From: JAEUIE01 sp047602475
Lineage (GTDB): Bacteria; Planctomycetota; Planctomycetia; Gemmatales; HRBIN36
Direction of reading: 5' to 3'
DNA: 64,000 nucleotides
NCBI GenBank assembly: GCA_047602475.1
Contig: JASGHE010000002.1
Location: 1,860,001-1,924,000 of the forward strand
Shown here: positions 45,567-54,088 of the stretch, piece after piece
Position numbering within the stretch: the stretch's first letter is position 1
Layout: every line of letters starts with the position of its first letter
The notes under the pieces: generated by a model
Database searches by the model: none
Seen by the model: only the letters and a program-made list of their open reading frames with translations
Told to the model about the DNA's origin: nothing
Program-made: the position numbers and the translations under genes

Positions 45567-46804
45567 ATGTCCGGTCGGCGGAAGCAACAGCCCTTTTCAT
45601 TGATGGCAGCCTTAGTGCTGACCGTGTTCATGGCAGGATGCCTCCTGCACAACAGGCAGGTTCACAGCCCCACGTCCGCCGGCCTCAATACCAATGACCT
45701 CATCGATCCTGCCTCTCAGATCGATTCCCAAGATGCGATGCGGCAACTGAATATGCGGTCCACCATTCAGGGTACGGTGACTGCCAGAACTGCCGCCAAA
45801 CGCTCGGTACTTTGCCTGTCGGGCGGTGGCGCTATGGCGCATACACTGTGGGCGTTCTGTATGGTTGGAGTTGTCGCGGTGATCGACCCTGTTTTGACGT
45901 GGTGACCGGCATCAGCACCGGCGCGCTCATCGCACCGTATGCCTTTCTCGGCTCGGGCTACGATCAGCAGATCAAGAACCTCTACACCAGCATCGATGCC
46001 AATGACATCTATCGACTCAAACCTGTTACGGGAGTGTTCTCGGAGTCGTTCGCCACGAATCGTCCATTGGCCCGCATGCTGAATGAACAGGTCACGCCGG
46101 AGATGATGGCAGCCGTTGCCAGGGAACACGCCAGGGGAAGGCGGCTGTACATTGGCACCAGTGAAATGGAAGGGCATCGCTTCATCGTCTGGGACGTGGG
46201 AGCTATTGCCAGCGGCGGAAGGCAGGAAGACCTGGATTTGATCAAGAAGATACTATTGGCTTCGACAGCCATACCCGGACTCTTTCCTCCCACCAGAATA
46301 CCAGTCACCGTCAATGGGGAGTGTTTCACCGAACTGCACGTCGATGGCTCCGTCTCGCAATCGGTTTTCTTTCGGCCCCCTGCTGATCAGCCCGGCCAAT
46401 CGCCGCGCGATGTCGAAGTGTATGTCATCGTGGCGGGTAAGCTGTATGCAGATAAGGAAACGGTTACTCCGCGCTCTGTCCGTATCGCCTTCCAAAACCT
46501 GCAGACCTTCAGTTATGCTCACACCCGCGGCGATCTGTATCGCATCTGGAGCATTTGCCAGATGACAGGACGAGGGTATCATCTGACTGCGTTGCCGGCC
46601 GATTATCCTGCTCCCGCCTCGATGACCGATTTTGAGCGTGAGCAAATGACGGGCATGTATCAGGAGGGAGTGCGGCAAGTGCTCGCCGGCACGGCTTGGC
46701 GGACGACGCCCCCGGGCCTGGAACCGGGAGAGGATCCGTTGGTGCGTTCTTCGACCGACTTAACCGTCGTGCCACGCAGTACGGTGGTGTTGCCGGGTAG
46801 ATAA
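45567..46804 (+). CDS. Patatin-like phospholipase lipoprotein, one frame break
   Basis: A lipoprotein signal (LMAALVLTVFMAGC) leads into a patatin-type lipid hydrolase. The oxyanion loop (VLCLSGGGA|YGAYTVGVL) is interrupted by a one-base deletion at about 45830-45833. After the join the catalytic Ser lies in TGISTGALIAPYAF and the catalytic Asp in ELHVDGSVSQS, in the normal order. A total of about 411 residues is expected. It would act on membrane lipids in the envelope. The ATG at 45567 starts the cleanest signal peptide. A C-terminal ~60 residues after YQEGVRQVL are low-complexity. Confidence 0.87.
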
Positions 46805-47098
46805 TGAACAATATGAAACGGCGTATTCTCCATGCGCACTGTGGTTAAGATTCTTCATAGAACCTCACAGAAGAACCAGTCTTCCTGTCCCAGCGTATTT
46901 CCCTGAACTATTCGTGAAGTCTGTGTGTCAATCAGGCTAATCTTCGTTGGGTTCGTCAGGTCGCACTGGACAAACGACCCAAAGAAAAACTATAACAATG
47001 TTCTCTTCTCCTTTTCGCTCACTCACCTCTCCTGACAGACTCTCTGCCTCTCCCAGTCTCCTCTCGTTGACCGGTTTTTTGTTCGCAGAGAAGGATCT

Positions 47099-47980
47099 AT
47101 GAAACACGGCTATTTGATCGACATGGATGGGGTTCTGTACCGAGGTTCGGAAATCATACCCGGCGCGGAAGAATTCATCCGGCAGTTGCGGCAGCGCAGC
47201 ATCCCCTTCCGCTTCCTGACCAATAACAGCCAGCGCACCCGGCTCGATGTGGTGGCCAAGCTGGCCCGCATGGGAATCGAAGTTGAGGAAGAACACGTTT
47301 TCACTTGTGCGATGGCCACCGCTCGCTTTCTTGCTCAGCAGAAGCCGGGCGGCACGGCATTTGTCATCGGCGAGGGCGGACTGCTCACAGCATTGCATCA
47401 GAACGGCTATGCCGTCGTTGATCACGATCCTGACTATGTCGTGGTCGGTGAAGGCAGGACCTTCAACCTGGAACTCGTTGAAACCGCAGTGAGGCTGATC
47501 AACAAGGGGGCCAAGTTGATCGCTACCAATCTCGATCCCAACTGCCCCACGCACAATGGTATTCGTCCCGGTTGCGGGGCGTTCGTGGCATTACTGGAAA
47601 CCGCTACCGGGGTGAAGGCCTTCAGCGTCGGCAAGCCAAGCCCGATCATGATGCGGGCTGCCCGCAAAGAACTCGATCTGACCACCGATCAGACGACCAT
47701 GATCGGCGACACGATGGAGACCGACATCCTTGGCGGTGTGCAACTCGGCTTTCACACCGTCCTCGTCCTCAGCGGCGGCACCAAGGAAGCAGACCTGGAA
47801 CGTTCCGCCTATCGCCCCGATATGGTCGTCGATTCGCTGGCCAACCTGGTTGAAGTGCTCGAAGAGAACGACTGGACTCCACCCTGGGTGGGAGTTGAAT
47901 CGCCCCTGTTGAAGGAACGACCTGCAAAGTCCTCGTCTCGGCGGGCAGTGAAATATGCTACCTCCGCTGCGAGGCGATAA
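47099..47980 (+). CDS. HAD-IIA family phosphatase (NagD/AraL-like)
   Basis: This is a cytoplasmic haloacid-dehalogenase-type sugar or nucleotide phosphatase. Motif I is IDMDGVLYRG (nucleophile Asp and base Asp), motif II FLTNNSQRTR, motif III Lys in VGKPSPIMM, and motif IV MIGDTMETDILGG. The C2 cap (about residues 75-185, GEGGLLTALHQNGYAVV, TNLDPNCPTHNGIRPGCGA) defines subfamily IIA. The substrate is unknown. A C-terminal ~30 residues, basic and Ser-rich, extend past the family core. About 290 bases before the ATG contain no gene I can support. Confidence 0.92.
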   Translation: MKHGYLIDMDGVLYRGSEIIPGAEEFIRQLRQRSIPFRFLTNNSQRTRLDVVAKLARMGIEVEEEHVFTCAMATARFLAQQKPGGTAFVIGEGGLLTALHQNGYAVVDHDPDYVVVGEGRTFNLELVETAVRLINKGAKLIATNLDPNCPTHNGIRPGCGAFVALLETATGVKAFSVGKPSPIMMRAARKELDLTTDQTTMIGDTMETDILGGVQLGFHTVLVLSGGTKEADLERSAYRPDMVVDSLANLVEVLEENDWTPPWVGVESPLLKERPAKSSSRRAVKYATSAARR

Positions 47981-48070
47981 ACTCACAAAGCTCTCCCCTG
48001 CCTGGGCTGCTACGGGGGAGAGTCGGCGTCATCTCATATCATGAGCAAGTAGTCTTCCTGTGCCAACATC

Positions 48071-48400
48071 ATGCCGTTTAGTCAATCACTGGCCGACCGA
48101 TTGCGAGATTGCCTTGATCGCTATCCCCACATCGTCGAAAAGAAGATGTTCGGCGGGTTAGGCTTTCTGCTGAACGGCAACATGATGATTGGAGTGTGGA
48201 AACATCATCTCGTTCTGCGTCTTGGCGCTGAGCAGGCTGCTGATGCCTTAAAACAAGTGCATGTCAAAGCCTTCGACATCACTGGCAAGCCGCTCAGTGG
48301 CTGGGTGATGATCGCGGAGGAAGATATTGGCGACGACATCGATCTCAAGGCCTGGCTTAATCAGACGATGGAGTTTGTCGGTGGGTTGCCTGGGAAGTAG
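48071..48400 (+). CDS. TfoX/Sxy N-terminal domain protein
   Basis: This is a 109-residue single-domain protein with the TfoX_N pattern (VEKKMFGGLGFLLNGNMMIG, then LVLRLGAEQAADAL and KPLSGWVMI). In gammaproteobacteria the domain is part of a competence regulator. Stand-alone copies like this are widespread and uncharacterised, so competence should not be inferred. It converges on the following minus-strand membrane gene. Confidence 0.88.
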   Translation: MPFSQSLADRLRDCLDRYPHIVEKKMFGGLGFLLNGNMMIGVWKHHLVLRLGAEQAADALKQVHVKAFDITGKPLSGWVMIAEEDIGDDIDLKAWLNQTMEFVGGLPGK

Positions 48401-48429
48401 CGGCTATTGGTTAAGCTCTCTGACAGACC

Positions 48430-49335
48430 TTACTTCCGATAGTAATCGGCATAGGGATTACTCGAGTCCTTCAGATCGCTGGTGTTTACCACTGGTTTCG
48501 CCAGCCATCCTGCAACTCCAAGCAGTGCGAGCGTCGTCAAGAGAACTGCCGCCACCGATACCCAATACCGTTTCTGTAACCAGGGCAACTTGAGTAGTAG
48601 CACGCTGAATGGCGAGACGATCATCAATACCGCGCTGCTGATCGGCAATTCCGCGAACTGTTGCCCAGATAATACCAGCCCCACCAGGGCGACGCTGAAG
48701 ATGCCAGCCACTGCTTGCCAACAGATCGTCTTCCAGCGCATCTGAACCAAAGCCAGGCTGCCGAGAGCGCAGCCGAAGGCGACGCTGACCAAGCCGAGGC
48801 TGGCTGACCCGCTCAATGTTAATAGGCCGCCAGTCAGCCCGGCGACGAGGGCCCAGTTGCCGAGGGCGAGCCAGCTCAGGTTCAAAGGCAGGGGGAGCGA
48901 TAGACCGGTCATGAGCATGGTCAGGGTTACGGTGATGATGCTGACCCAGAACCAGCGTGGCTCTGCAATGGATGTCATCTGCCAGGCTACAAAGATGCTG
49001 ACCCCGATATTCAGTAGGAATAAGAAACCATGTTTGAAAAATGACTTCTCTTCTCTCCAGACAGTTTCCATGCCGGCGATCAGGCTGGCCAGCAGGGCAA
49101 AGTAGGGCAGGCGCCGTGTTACATCGGCATGCCACCACGTTTCGCTGGTGCCTCGGAGCAACCAGTCAGCGGCGACGAAGCTGCCTGCCAGGCTCAGAGC
49201 CAACAGAAACCCTGACAGGCTCTGCCAGCGGCGGAGTAGGTTTGTGAGCAACAATCCCACCAGGGCCACGCTCACAGGGATCACCACAAGCTTTACAAAG
49301 ATGGAGCCTTCGAAGCTGCCCATGATGATCTCCAT
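48430..49335 (-). CDS. Polytopic membrane protein, unknown family
   Basis: About 300 residues with nine or so predicted hydrophobic helices (LVVIPVSVALVGLLLTNLL, LSGFLLALSLAGSFVAADWL, GFLFLLNIGVSIFVAWQMT, LALGNWALVAGLTGGLLTLS, VAAVLLTTLALLGVAGWLA). There is a short C-terminal tail (VNTSDLKDSSNPYADYYRK). I place the start at ATG 49335 (MEIIMGSFEGS) or 49323; the frame upstream runs through the dispersed repeat and is not coding. I do not recognise it; no substrate motif is visible. Confidence 0.75.
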   Translation of the reverse strand: MEIIMGSFEGSIFVKLVVIPVSVALVGLLLTNLLRRWQSLSGFLLALSLAGSFVAADWLLRGTSETWWHADVTRRLPYFALLASLIAGMETVWREEKSFFKHGFLFLLNIGVSIFVAWQMTSIAEPRWFWVSIITVTLTMLMTGLSLPLPLNLSWLALGNWALVAGLTGGLLTLSGSASLGLVSVAFGCALGSLALVQMRWKTICWQAVAGIFSVALVGLVLSGQQFAELPISSAVLMIVSPFSVLLLKLPWLQKRYWVSVAAVLLTTLALLGVAGWLAKPVVNTSDLKDSSNPYADYYRK

Positions 49336-49364
49336 GCTCCATGAGAAGAGGACGAGGTTACTGC

Positions 49365-49407
49365 TCCCCCTCACCCCCGGCCCCTCTCCCTCCGGGGGAG
49401 AGGGGAG
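49365..49407. repeat. Single arm of the dispersed inverted-repeat element
   Basis: CCCCTCACCCCCGGCCCCTC then CTCCCTCCGGGGGAGAGGGG is one arm of the family seen at 827-988 and elsewhere. The core and the second arm are missing. It sits between the YceI stop and the membrane-protein start. Confidence 0.75.
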
Positions 49408-49430
49408 AAATACTACCAACATCAACGACT

Positions 49431-49994
49431 TTACTTGCGAACGCCTTCGACACTGATCAGCAGCCAGACGCTGTCTTCCAGCATTTCGGGCATGAACTTC
49501 ATTCCGAAGTCGCTGCGCTTGATGGTGAAGTTCGTCTCAAAGCCCAGGCGATGATCCTTGAACGGGGAATCAGCTTCGCCGCTCTTGGTCAGCGTGAAGG
49601 TCACCGGCTTGGTCACACCATTGATGGTCAGGTCGCCGGTCACTTCAAACTTGCCGGCACTGAGGGTCTTCACCGCTGTGCTCTTGAACGTGCTGGTGGG
49701 GAACTGCTTGACGTTGAAGAAGTCAGGGCTTTTAAGGTGCTTATCCCGATCTGGGCTGTTGGTATCGATGCTGTTAGTCTTGATTTCGATGTTGAGCGTG
49801 CTCTTGCTGCCATCAGCTTCATCAAGGGCAAAGGTGCCGGCAATTTCGTTGAAGCGGCCATAGGTGTAGGAGACGTTGATATGCTTGATGCGGAAGATCA
49901 CGCTGGAATGAGCGTTGTCGACACCATAGTTGCTCTCGATCTTCGATGAGCCGGTACCCATCGTCATCAGCAAAGCGGTTAACAGAAGTGACAT
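49431..49994 (-). CDS. YceI-family periplasmic lipocalin-like protein
   Basis: A signal peptide (MSLLLTALLMTMGTGS) precedes a YceI-type beta-barrel that binds isoprenoid-like lipids. Typical features are the opening YGVDNAHSSVIFRIKHINV, GRFNEIAGTFALDE, DKHLKSPDFFNVKQFPTSTF and FEVTGDLTINGVTKPVTF. The length is about 187 aa from the ATG at 49994; ATG 50045 extends it by 17. It is followed upstream by a MarR-type regulator on the same strand (start 50538, stop 50068), a pairing that is common for YceI, so regulation by it is plausible. Confidence 0.93.
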   Translation of the reverse strand: MSLLLTALLMTMGTGSSKIESNYGVDNAHSSVIFRIKHINVSYTYGRFNEIAGTFALDEADGSKSTLNIEIKTNSIDTNSPDRDKHLKSPDFFNVKQFPTSTFKSTAVKTLSAGKFEVTGDLTINGVTKPVTFTLTKSGEADSPFKDHRLGFETNFTIKRSDFGMKFMPEMLEDSVWLLISVEGVRK

Positions 49995-50067
49995 AGCGAA
50001 CCTCCTCAGTAAGGAAACAGATCGTTGCAAGGATTGCCCTCGCAACGAGCTTCAGGTCAAAAAAAAC

Positions 50068-50538
50068 TCAGCCAGCCGTGCTGCGGATCTCTTCGAGCAG
50101 GTCGATGAGGGTCCGCATCTTGGCTGCGCTGAGGTGTTTCAGTTGTTTCTTGTGCATGTCTTTGATCGGTTGATCCAGGCTGTTGACGAGCTTAAGCCCA
50201 GCCGGAGCGATGCGGGCGATCACCACCCGCCTATCGGTCGTTGACCGTTCCCTCTTCACCATGCCGGCTTTTTCGAGCCGGTCCAGTAGCCGGGTCAGGT
50301 CGGGATCATACGAGACCATCTGCTCGGCTATTTCATGGCAGGGGATACCTTCCTCGCCGTGCCCGCGGAGAATCCGCAGGACGTTGTACTGGCTACCCGT
50401 CAGGCCCGTGGCCTTGAACAAACATACGAACGGCCGAGTGAGATACTCCGCTGAACGCATGATGTTGAGGAAGAGTTCCTCTTCCACCACATCAAAGGGC
50501 TTCTTCTTGCGCAGTTCGGTTTGCGGTCGTCCAGCCAT
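50068..50538 (-). CDS. MarR-family transcription regulator
   Basis: This is a 156-residue winged-helix regulator. Helix-turn-helix and wing segments are TGSQYNVLRILRGHGEEG, CHEIAEQMVSYDPDLTRLLD and KRERSTTDRRVVIARIAPAG, with dimerisation helices at both ends. MarR proteins sense phenolic or oxidant ligands. It lies directly before the YceI gene on the same strand, with ~74 bases between its stop and the YceI start, so the two probably form one transcript. Confidence 0.93.
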   Translation of the reverse strand: MAGRPQTELRKKKPFDVVEEELFLNIMRSAEYLTRPFVCLFKATGLTGSQYNVLRILRGHGEEGIPCHEIAEQMVSYDPDLTRLLDRLEKAGMVKRERSTTDRRVVIARIAPAGLKLVNSLDQPIKDMHKKQLKHLSAAKMRTLIDLLEEIRSTAG

Positions 50539-50642
50539 GACTCTGTAATAGTCGTTGTGAGGACTATTGTCAAGAGGAGATATGGAAGAATGCTTCCTGC
50601 CGACTGCCTGTGCAATCGAAAGGCGTTTGGCCTTCCTCGAAA

Positions 50643-50972
50643 CTAATCTCCGCCTTCTTCGAACTCTTTGTGGTCTCTACTCATGCCGTCAGTAATCCAT
50701 GATTCAAATGTGGAGTACAGCACCGTGCTGGGAAAACTCTCGCTTTCTTGCCCGCTGCTCCATGTTAAGTGAACGACAGCAAACTTTGAGCTACCGTCTT
50801 TGATTACTTCAAACAAGACGTCATCGCAATCTGTTCTTCGCGCAACAGCATTAAACCTGCATCCCCACAAGATATGTTCCGGATGAATTTCACATTCGAG
50901 TTCATTTACCAGATTCTGGGCATAGTGTTCTATCGCTTCCCATGGCGCGAGGTAGTTTAAGTTTCGGTTCAT
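50643..50972 (-). CDS. Small hypothetical protein
   Basis: About 109 residues from the ATG at 50972 (MNRNLNYLAPWEAIEHYAQN). It is acidic and soluble, and contains HILWGCRFNAVARRTDCDDV and VVHLTWSSGQESESFPSTVL. The pattern resembles small immunity-like or housekeeping hypotheticals, but no family is recognised. The longer frame to 51080 includes Arg-rich sequence that does not look coding. Confidence 0.6.
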   Translation of the reverse strand: MNRNLNYLAPWEAIEHYAQNLVNELECEIHPEHILWGCRFNAVARRTDCDDVLFEVIKDGSSKFAVVHLTWSSGQESESFPSTVLYSTFESWITDGMSRDHKEFEEGGD

Positions 50973-51015
50973 GGTAAATTCTTTGCACCTACCCGCGCAT
51001 CTATGCCTTGGACGA

Positions 51016-51408
51016 TTACCTCTTCCTATGCCCATTCCTTTCCTCCGGCTTGTCGTCGGCTGTGAGATGCACCGATTCAACAGCCATGTAAAGATCGCTG
51101 AGAATCGTCATGGCTTCGTGGGCCATGTTGAACCATTTGGGATTGCCGACGCAGGCAGGGTGGCAGAGGAGGAAAGCGTCGATCTGGTCGGAGATCACGC
51201 TGGTGCGGTCGAGCAGTTCATGACAGCCGACGGTACCCGGCCCGTTCTGGGCCAGTTCCTCCCGCATGTCAGCCAGGTATTCTTGTCGCAGGGCTTCAGC
51301 TTCGTTAGGCATGGGGACTTTCAGTTGAGGCAGCATCAAGGAATCTGTTGTGATTGTATAGCTTTGATGATACTCACTGAACGTGATATCGAGATCAACT
51401 GCGTTCAA
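51016..51408 (-). CDS. Small hypothetical protein
   Basis: A 130-residue soluble protein (MNAVDLDITFSEYHQSYTIT) with ALRQEYLADMREELAQNG and HPACVGNPKWFNMAHEAMTI. I do not recognise the family. Its ATG overlaps the stop of the upstream membrane-protein gene by 4 bases (ATGA), so the two are translationally coupled. Confidence 0.65.
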   Translation of the reverse strand: MNAVDLDITFSEYHQSYTITTDSLMLPQLKVPMPNEAEALRQEYLADMREELAQNGPGTVGCHELLDRTSVISDQIDAFLLCHPACVGNPKWFNMAHEAMTILSDLYMAVESVHLTADDKPEERNGHRKR

Positions 51409-51713
51409 CTCTCATTGATCATGCGGATCACCCAGCGGGCCACCAGCGCTAACACTCCACTGATGATGCCCAGGATGGGGCAGAAGATCAGCAAAGCTCC
51501 GACAAGAAAGGCTCCTGCCGCATCGCCTTGTTGGTTCCCGAGATAAAGGCACAGGCCGCAGACAGCCGCGGTGCCAACGAAGGCAAAGAGAAATGCCTGC
51601 ACCATGCTTCGTGAAAATCTTCCCGCGACGATTCCTACCAGACAGGCGATCACGACCGCCAGGATGAATGATCCGCTTGATGGACCGCCATTAAAAGAGG
51701 CAAGCATGTGCAT
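51405..51713 (-). CDS. Small membrane protein
   Basis: About 102 residues with three hydrophobic helices (FILAVVIACLVGIVAGRF, AFLFAFVGTAAVCGLCLYL, GALLIFCPILGIISGVLALV). There is no recognisable catalytic motif. It overlaps the following soluble hypothetical by 4 bases, and they should be considered a pair. Confidence 0.65.
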   Translation of the reverse strand: MHMLASFNGGPSSGSFILAVVIACLVGIVAGRFSRSMVQAFLFAFVGTAAVCGLCLYLGNQQGDAAGAFLVGALLIFCPILGIISGVLALVARWVIRMINES

Positions 51714-51797
51714 GAAATCGACCCTGGAAAGGTAGCTGAGTCGGATACTACCTCCCTAAGCACCAAAGGAGCTGGAATGTGACGATGCTTATCAACT

Positions 51798-52250
51798 TCA
51801 GCTTCCATACCTCCGACGAATTTCTTCGATGAGCGAGGGCACCAGGAACAAACCGGGCCAGAGGAGGTAGACCATCAGCGAACCCTGGATGCTTCTCAAC
51901 AGGTAGGAGAAGAAGAAGGTAGGCACTACTGCTACGAAAGTGGCAAGGAACAGATATCCGAGCGATCTGGGCACTCCGAAAGCCAGATGAGCAGTCCGAA
52001 AGATCTGCACCGCCAGGAGAAGGCCGAGCAGCAACAGGCCCCATAACAAAAGCAATGCGCCGTAGACCAGGTAGTACCCGATGCTGTCCTGCTTCAGATC
52101 AAGCAGAGAAATGTTCTTCATCGTGCAGACAACAAACGCCGCTGCGAGCACCAGGGGAATGATAGCGAGCCTCTCGCCCCAGCGACGAAGCGACATCATC
52201 CATTCGATGTGTTGAGGGAGTCCCGGGGGAAGTAGAGTAGGCGAAGACAT
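51798..52250 (-). CDS. Small four-helix membrane protein
   Basis: About 150 residues with four hydrophobic segments (LAIIPLVLAAAFVVCTMKN, YYLVYGALLLLWGLLLLGLL, YLFLATFVAVVPTFFFSYLL, LMVYLLWPGLFLVPSLIEEI). I do not recognise the family. It is separated by ~85 bases from the small membrane gene downstream. Confidence 0.6.
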   Translation of the reverse strand: MSSPTLLPPGLPQHIEWMMSLRRWGERLAIIPLVLAAAFVVCTMKNISLLDLKQDSIGYYLVYGALLLLWGLLLLGLLLAVQIFRTAHLAFGVPRSLGYLFLATFVAVVPTFFFSYLLRSIQGSLMVYLLWPGLFLVPSLIEEIRRRYGS

Positions 52251-52359
52251 GCAGGCAGTTTATTGACTCGACTGCAAATAAGAGAAACAGACCCGCAACA
52301 GGAATGTTGCCGGTCTGATAAGAAGTTGTTGATCAAAGCAGGCGGGATGCTGATGTTAC

Positions 52360-53796
52360 TTACTTCGGATCAGTTGTCTTCTTAGCCGCATCCAGCTTCT
52401 TGATGAGCTGTTCAATTTCTTTTATGGTCTTGGATTCACATTGAACATGCAGGCTGTTGGTGTTCGGATCAGAGACGACGTTCTTCAGCGAGAAGGTGCT
52501 CTGGAGGATTTCGGCAATATCTCCAGCATTGGTCCGTTGCAGATGGAAGGAACGATATTCTGGAGCAGCGGCTGGAGTCTTTACTCTGGCCCACTCTCCC
52601 TGTCCGGCCCCTGGAGAAGAGGCGGGCTTATTTCCTTTGAGCCAGCCAGTCTGGTCGGCATAGGTTACGCCATAGGTTTGACTATTTGGAACGGGGTAAT
52701 TTGTCACCGAAACAGCTTTGGGCCTCTTGAAGACATATGCCACCTGATTGGAACTGTTGACAACATTAGTGCCGGTCAATTCCCAGCCTTGTTCACCGAG
52801 GGTGTTCATTTCCGCATCGGTAATGTTGCTTTCCGCAGAACGGCGAATGGTCTTATATTCCCATTTCTGTGCGGGGTTCAACGGAACCGAATAGTATGTA
52901 CGTTGTGCCTGGCCATATCCATCATCGCCACCTACAGGATCATTTTTTGCCTGTTGTGCGTTGGTGGTGGTCAGCAGGAATGTTCCGCCGACCATACCGG
53001 TACCGAGAAGCACTGGTAGCATAGCTATCAAAAGCGACTTGCGCATGGAAACCTCCGTTAGTGAAGCAGTAAGAGCAAGGACCGGAACAGAGACGCCTGA
53101 CGTGGACAGAGCCAACCGGCAAGCCTGGGTAAAGAGCGCCGCCGGCATGTGGGCCTGAGCGCTGACGACCACGGTGAGAGCGACGACAGATAGAGCTTCG
53201 CTCGTTTTCAATTGAGTCTGTAGCCGCTTGCGGGCACGAGACAGGAGTCCCGAAACCGAATTGACTTGCAGCCCCAATTGCCGGGCGACTTCAGCCTGCG
53301 CCAAACCCTCGAGGACGGCGAGCACAAAAACATCTCGTTCCCGCTTGGGCAGGCTGTTGATGCTTTCATGCACCTTGACGATATCGTCGTGCCAGGCTTC
53401 CGAAGGCTTCTCCACACTCGACTTCACCGCCACCTTCGTCTCTCTGGCCAGACGGCGAGACGTGGACAAGCGGGATTTGAGGCAGATTCGCACAGCGACA
53501 CCGTGCAGCCAGGCTCCGAGGGACTCCCGGTTCCTGATCCGTTTGGCACTTCGCACCAGGGCCAGGAACGTGGCCTGGAACGCATCCTCCGCATCGCTCT
53601 CCGTACGCAGAGCATTGCGGCAGACCGACCAGACCATCGGCCCATGCCGACGAACCAATCCGGTGAACCCCGCCTGATCCCGCATCGTGACATACTGATG
53701 CAACAACTCGCCATCCGAAACGGCATGGTGTTGTCGCATCAGATGCTGTGTCTGCTTCATCAATATGGTGATCAGCGGGTTACTCATCCCAGGCAT
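52360..53796 (-). CDS. ECF sigma factor fused to TM, DUF4177-like and secretin-N-like domains
   Basis: The sigma part covers about residues 1-200: region 2 (DAEDAFQATFLALVRSAKRI, GAWLHGVAVRICLKSRL) and region 4 (SLPKRERDVFVLAVLEGLAQ, QLGLQVNSVSGLLSRARKRL). A TM helix follows at about 255-275 (LLIAMLPVLLGTGMVGGTFL). Then comes a DUF4177-like unit (QKWEYKTIRRSAESNITDAE, GEQGWELTGTNVV). The C-terminal ~70 residues look like a secretin N-domain (YRSFHLQRTNAGDIAEILQS, VVSDPNTNSLHVQCESKTIK). The length is 478 aa against ~200 for ordinary ECF factors. The extracytoplasmic part could sense an envelope partner; that is inference. An internal Met at 53787 (MSNPLITILM) is an alternative start. Confidence 0.86.
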   Translation of the reverse strand: MPGMSNPLITILMKQTQHLMRQHHAVSDGELLHQYVTMRDQAGFTGLVRRHGPMVWSVCRNALRTESDAEDAFQATFLALVRSAKRIRNRESLGAWLHGVAVRICLKSRLSTSRRLARETKVAVKSSVEKPSEAWHDDIVKVHESINSLPKRERDVFVLAVLEGLAQAEVARQLGLQVNSVSGLLSRARKRLQTQLKTSEALSVVALTVVVSAQAHMPAALFTQACRLALSTSGVSVPVLALTASLTEVSMRKSLLIAMLPVLLGTGMVGGTFLLTTTNAQQAKNDPVGGDDGYGQAQRTYYSVPLNPAQKWEYKTIRRSAESNITDAEMNTLGEQGWELTGTNVVNSSNQVAYVFKRPKAVSVTNYPVPNSQTYGVTYADQTGWLKGNKPASSPGAGQGEWARVKTPAAAPEYRSFHLQRTNAGDIAEILQSTFSLKNVVSDPNTNSLHVQCESKTIKEIEQLIKKLDAAKKTTDPK

Positions 53797-54088
53797 CGTC
53801 TCCGTGGATAATAGATAGTTCCCGTGGGGGTGAGATTCCTGCGCGGTGAGGAGTTATTTCTTCGATGTTGAATCGGGACGTTCACGTTTGTGCAGCCTGT
53901 TTGCGCACATTCTTAACTAGTCTACAGACTTTTGCTTGCTGATGGAGCGACTGGAAACTCCACAACTGTTGGTCGAAGTGATCGTTAATTGCGGCTCAGT
54001 ACATCAGCATGATCAGTTGAGAGGAGAGTTTTATGGTGATCGGCTTCAATGTTTCGTTACGATAGAAGCAACTCCTTGAGCACCCATC

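Noticed and set aside
48071..48400. Competence regulator
   Set aside because: The gene has only a TfoX N-terminal domain and no competence genes nearby; the stand-alone domain is widespread with unknown role.
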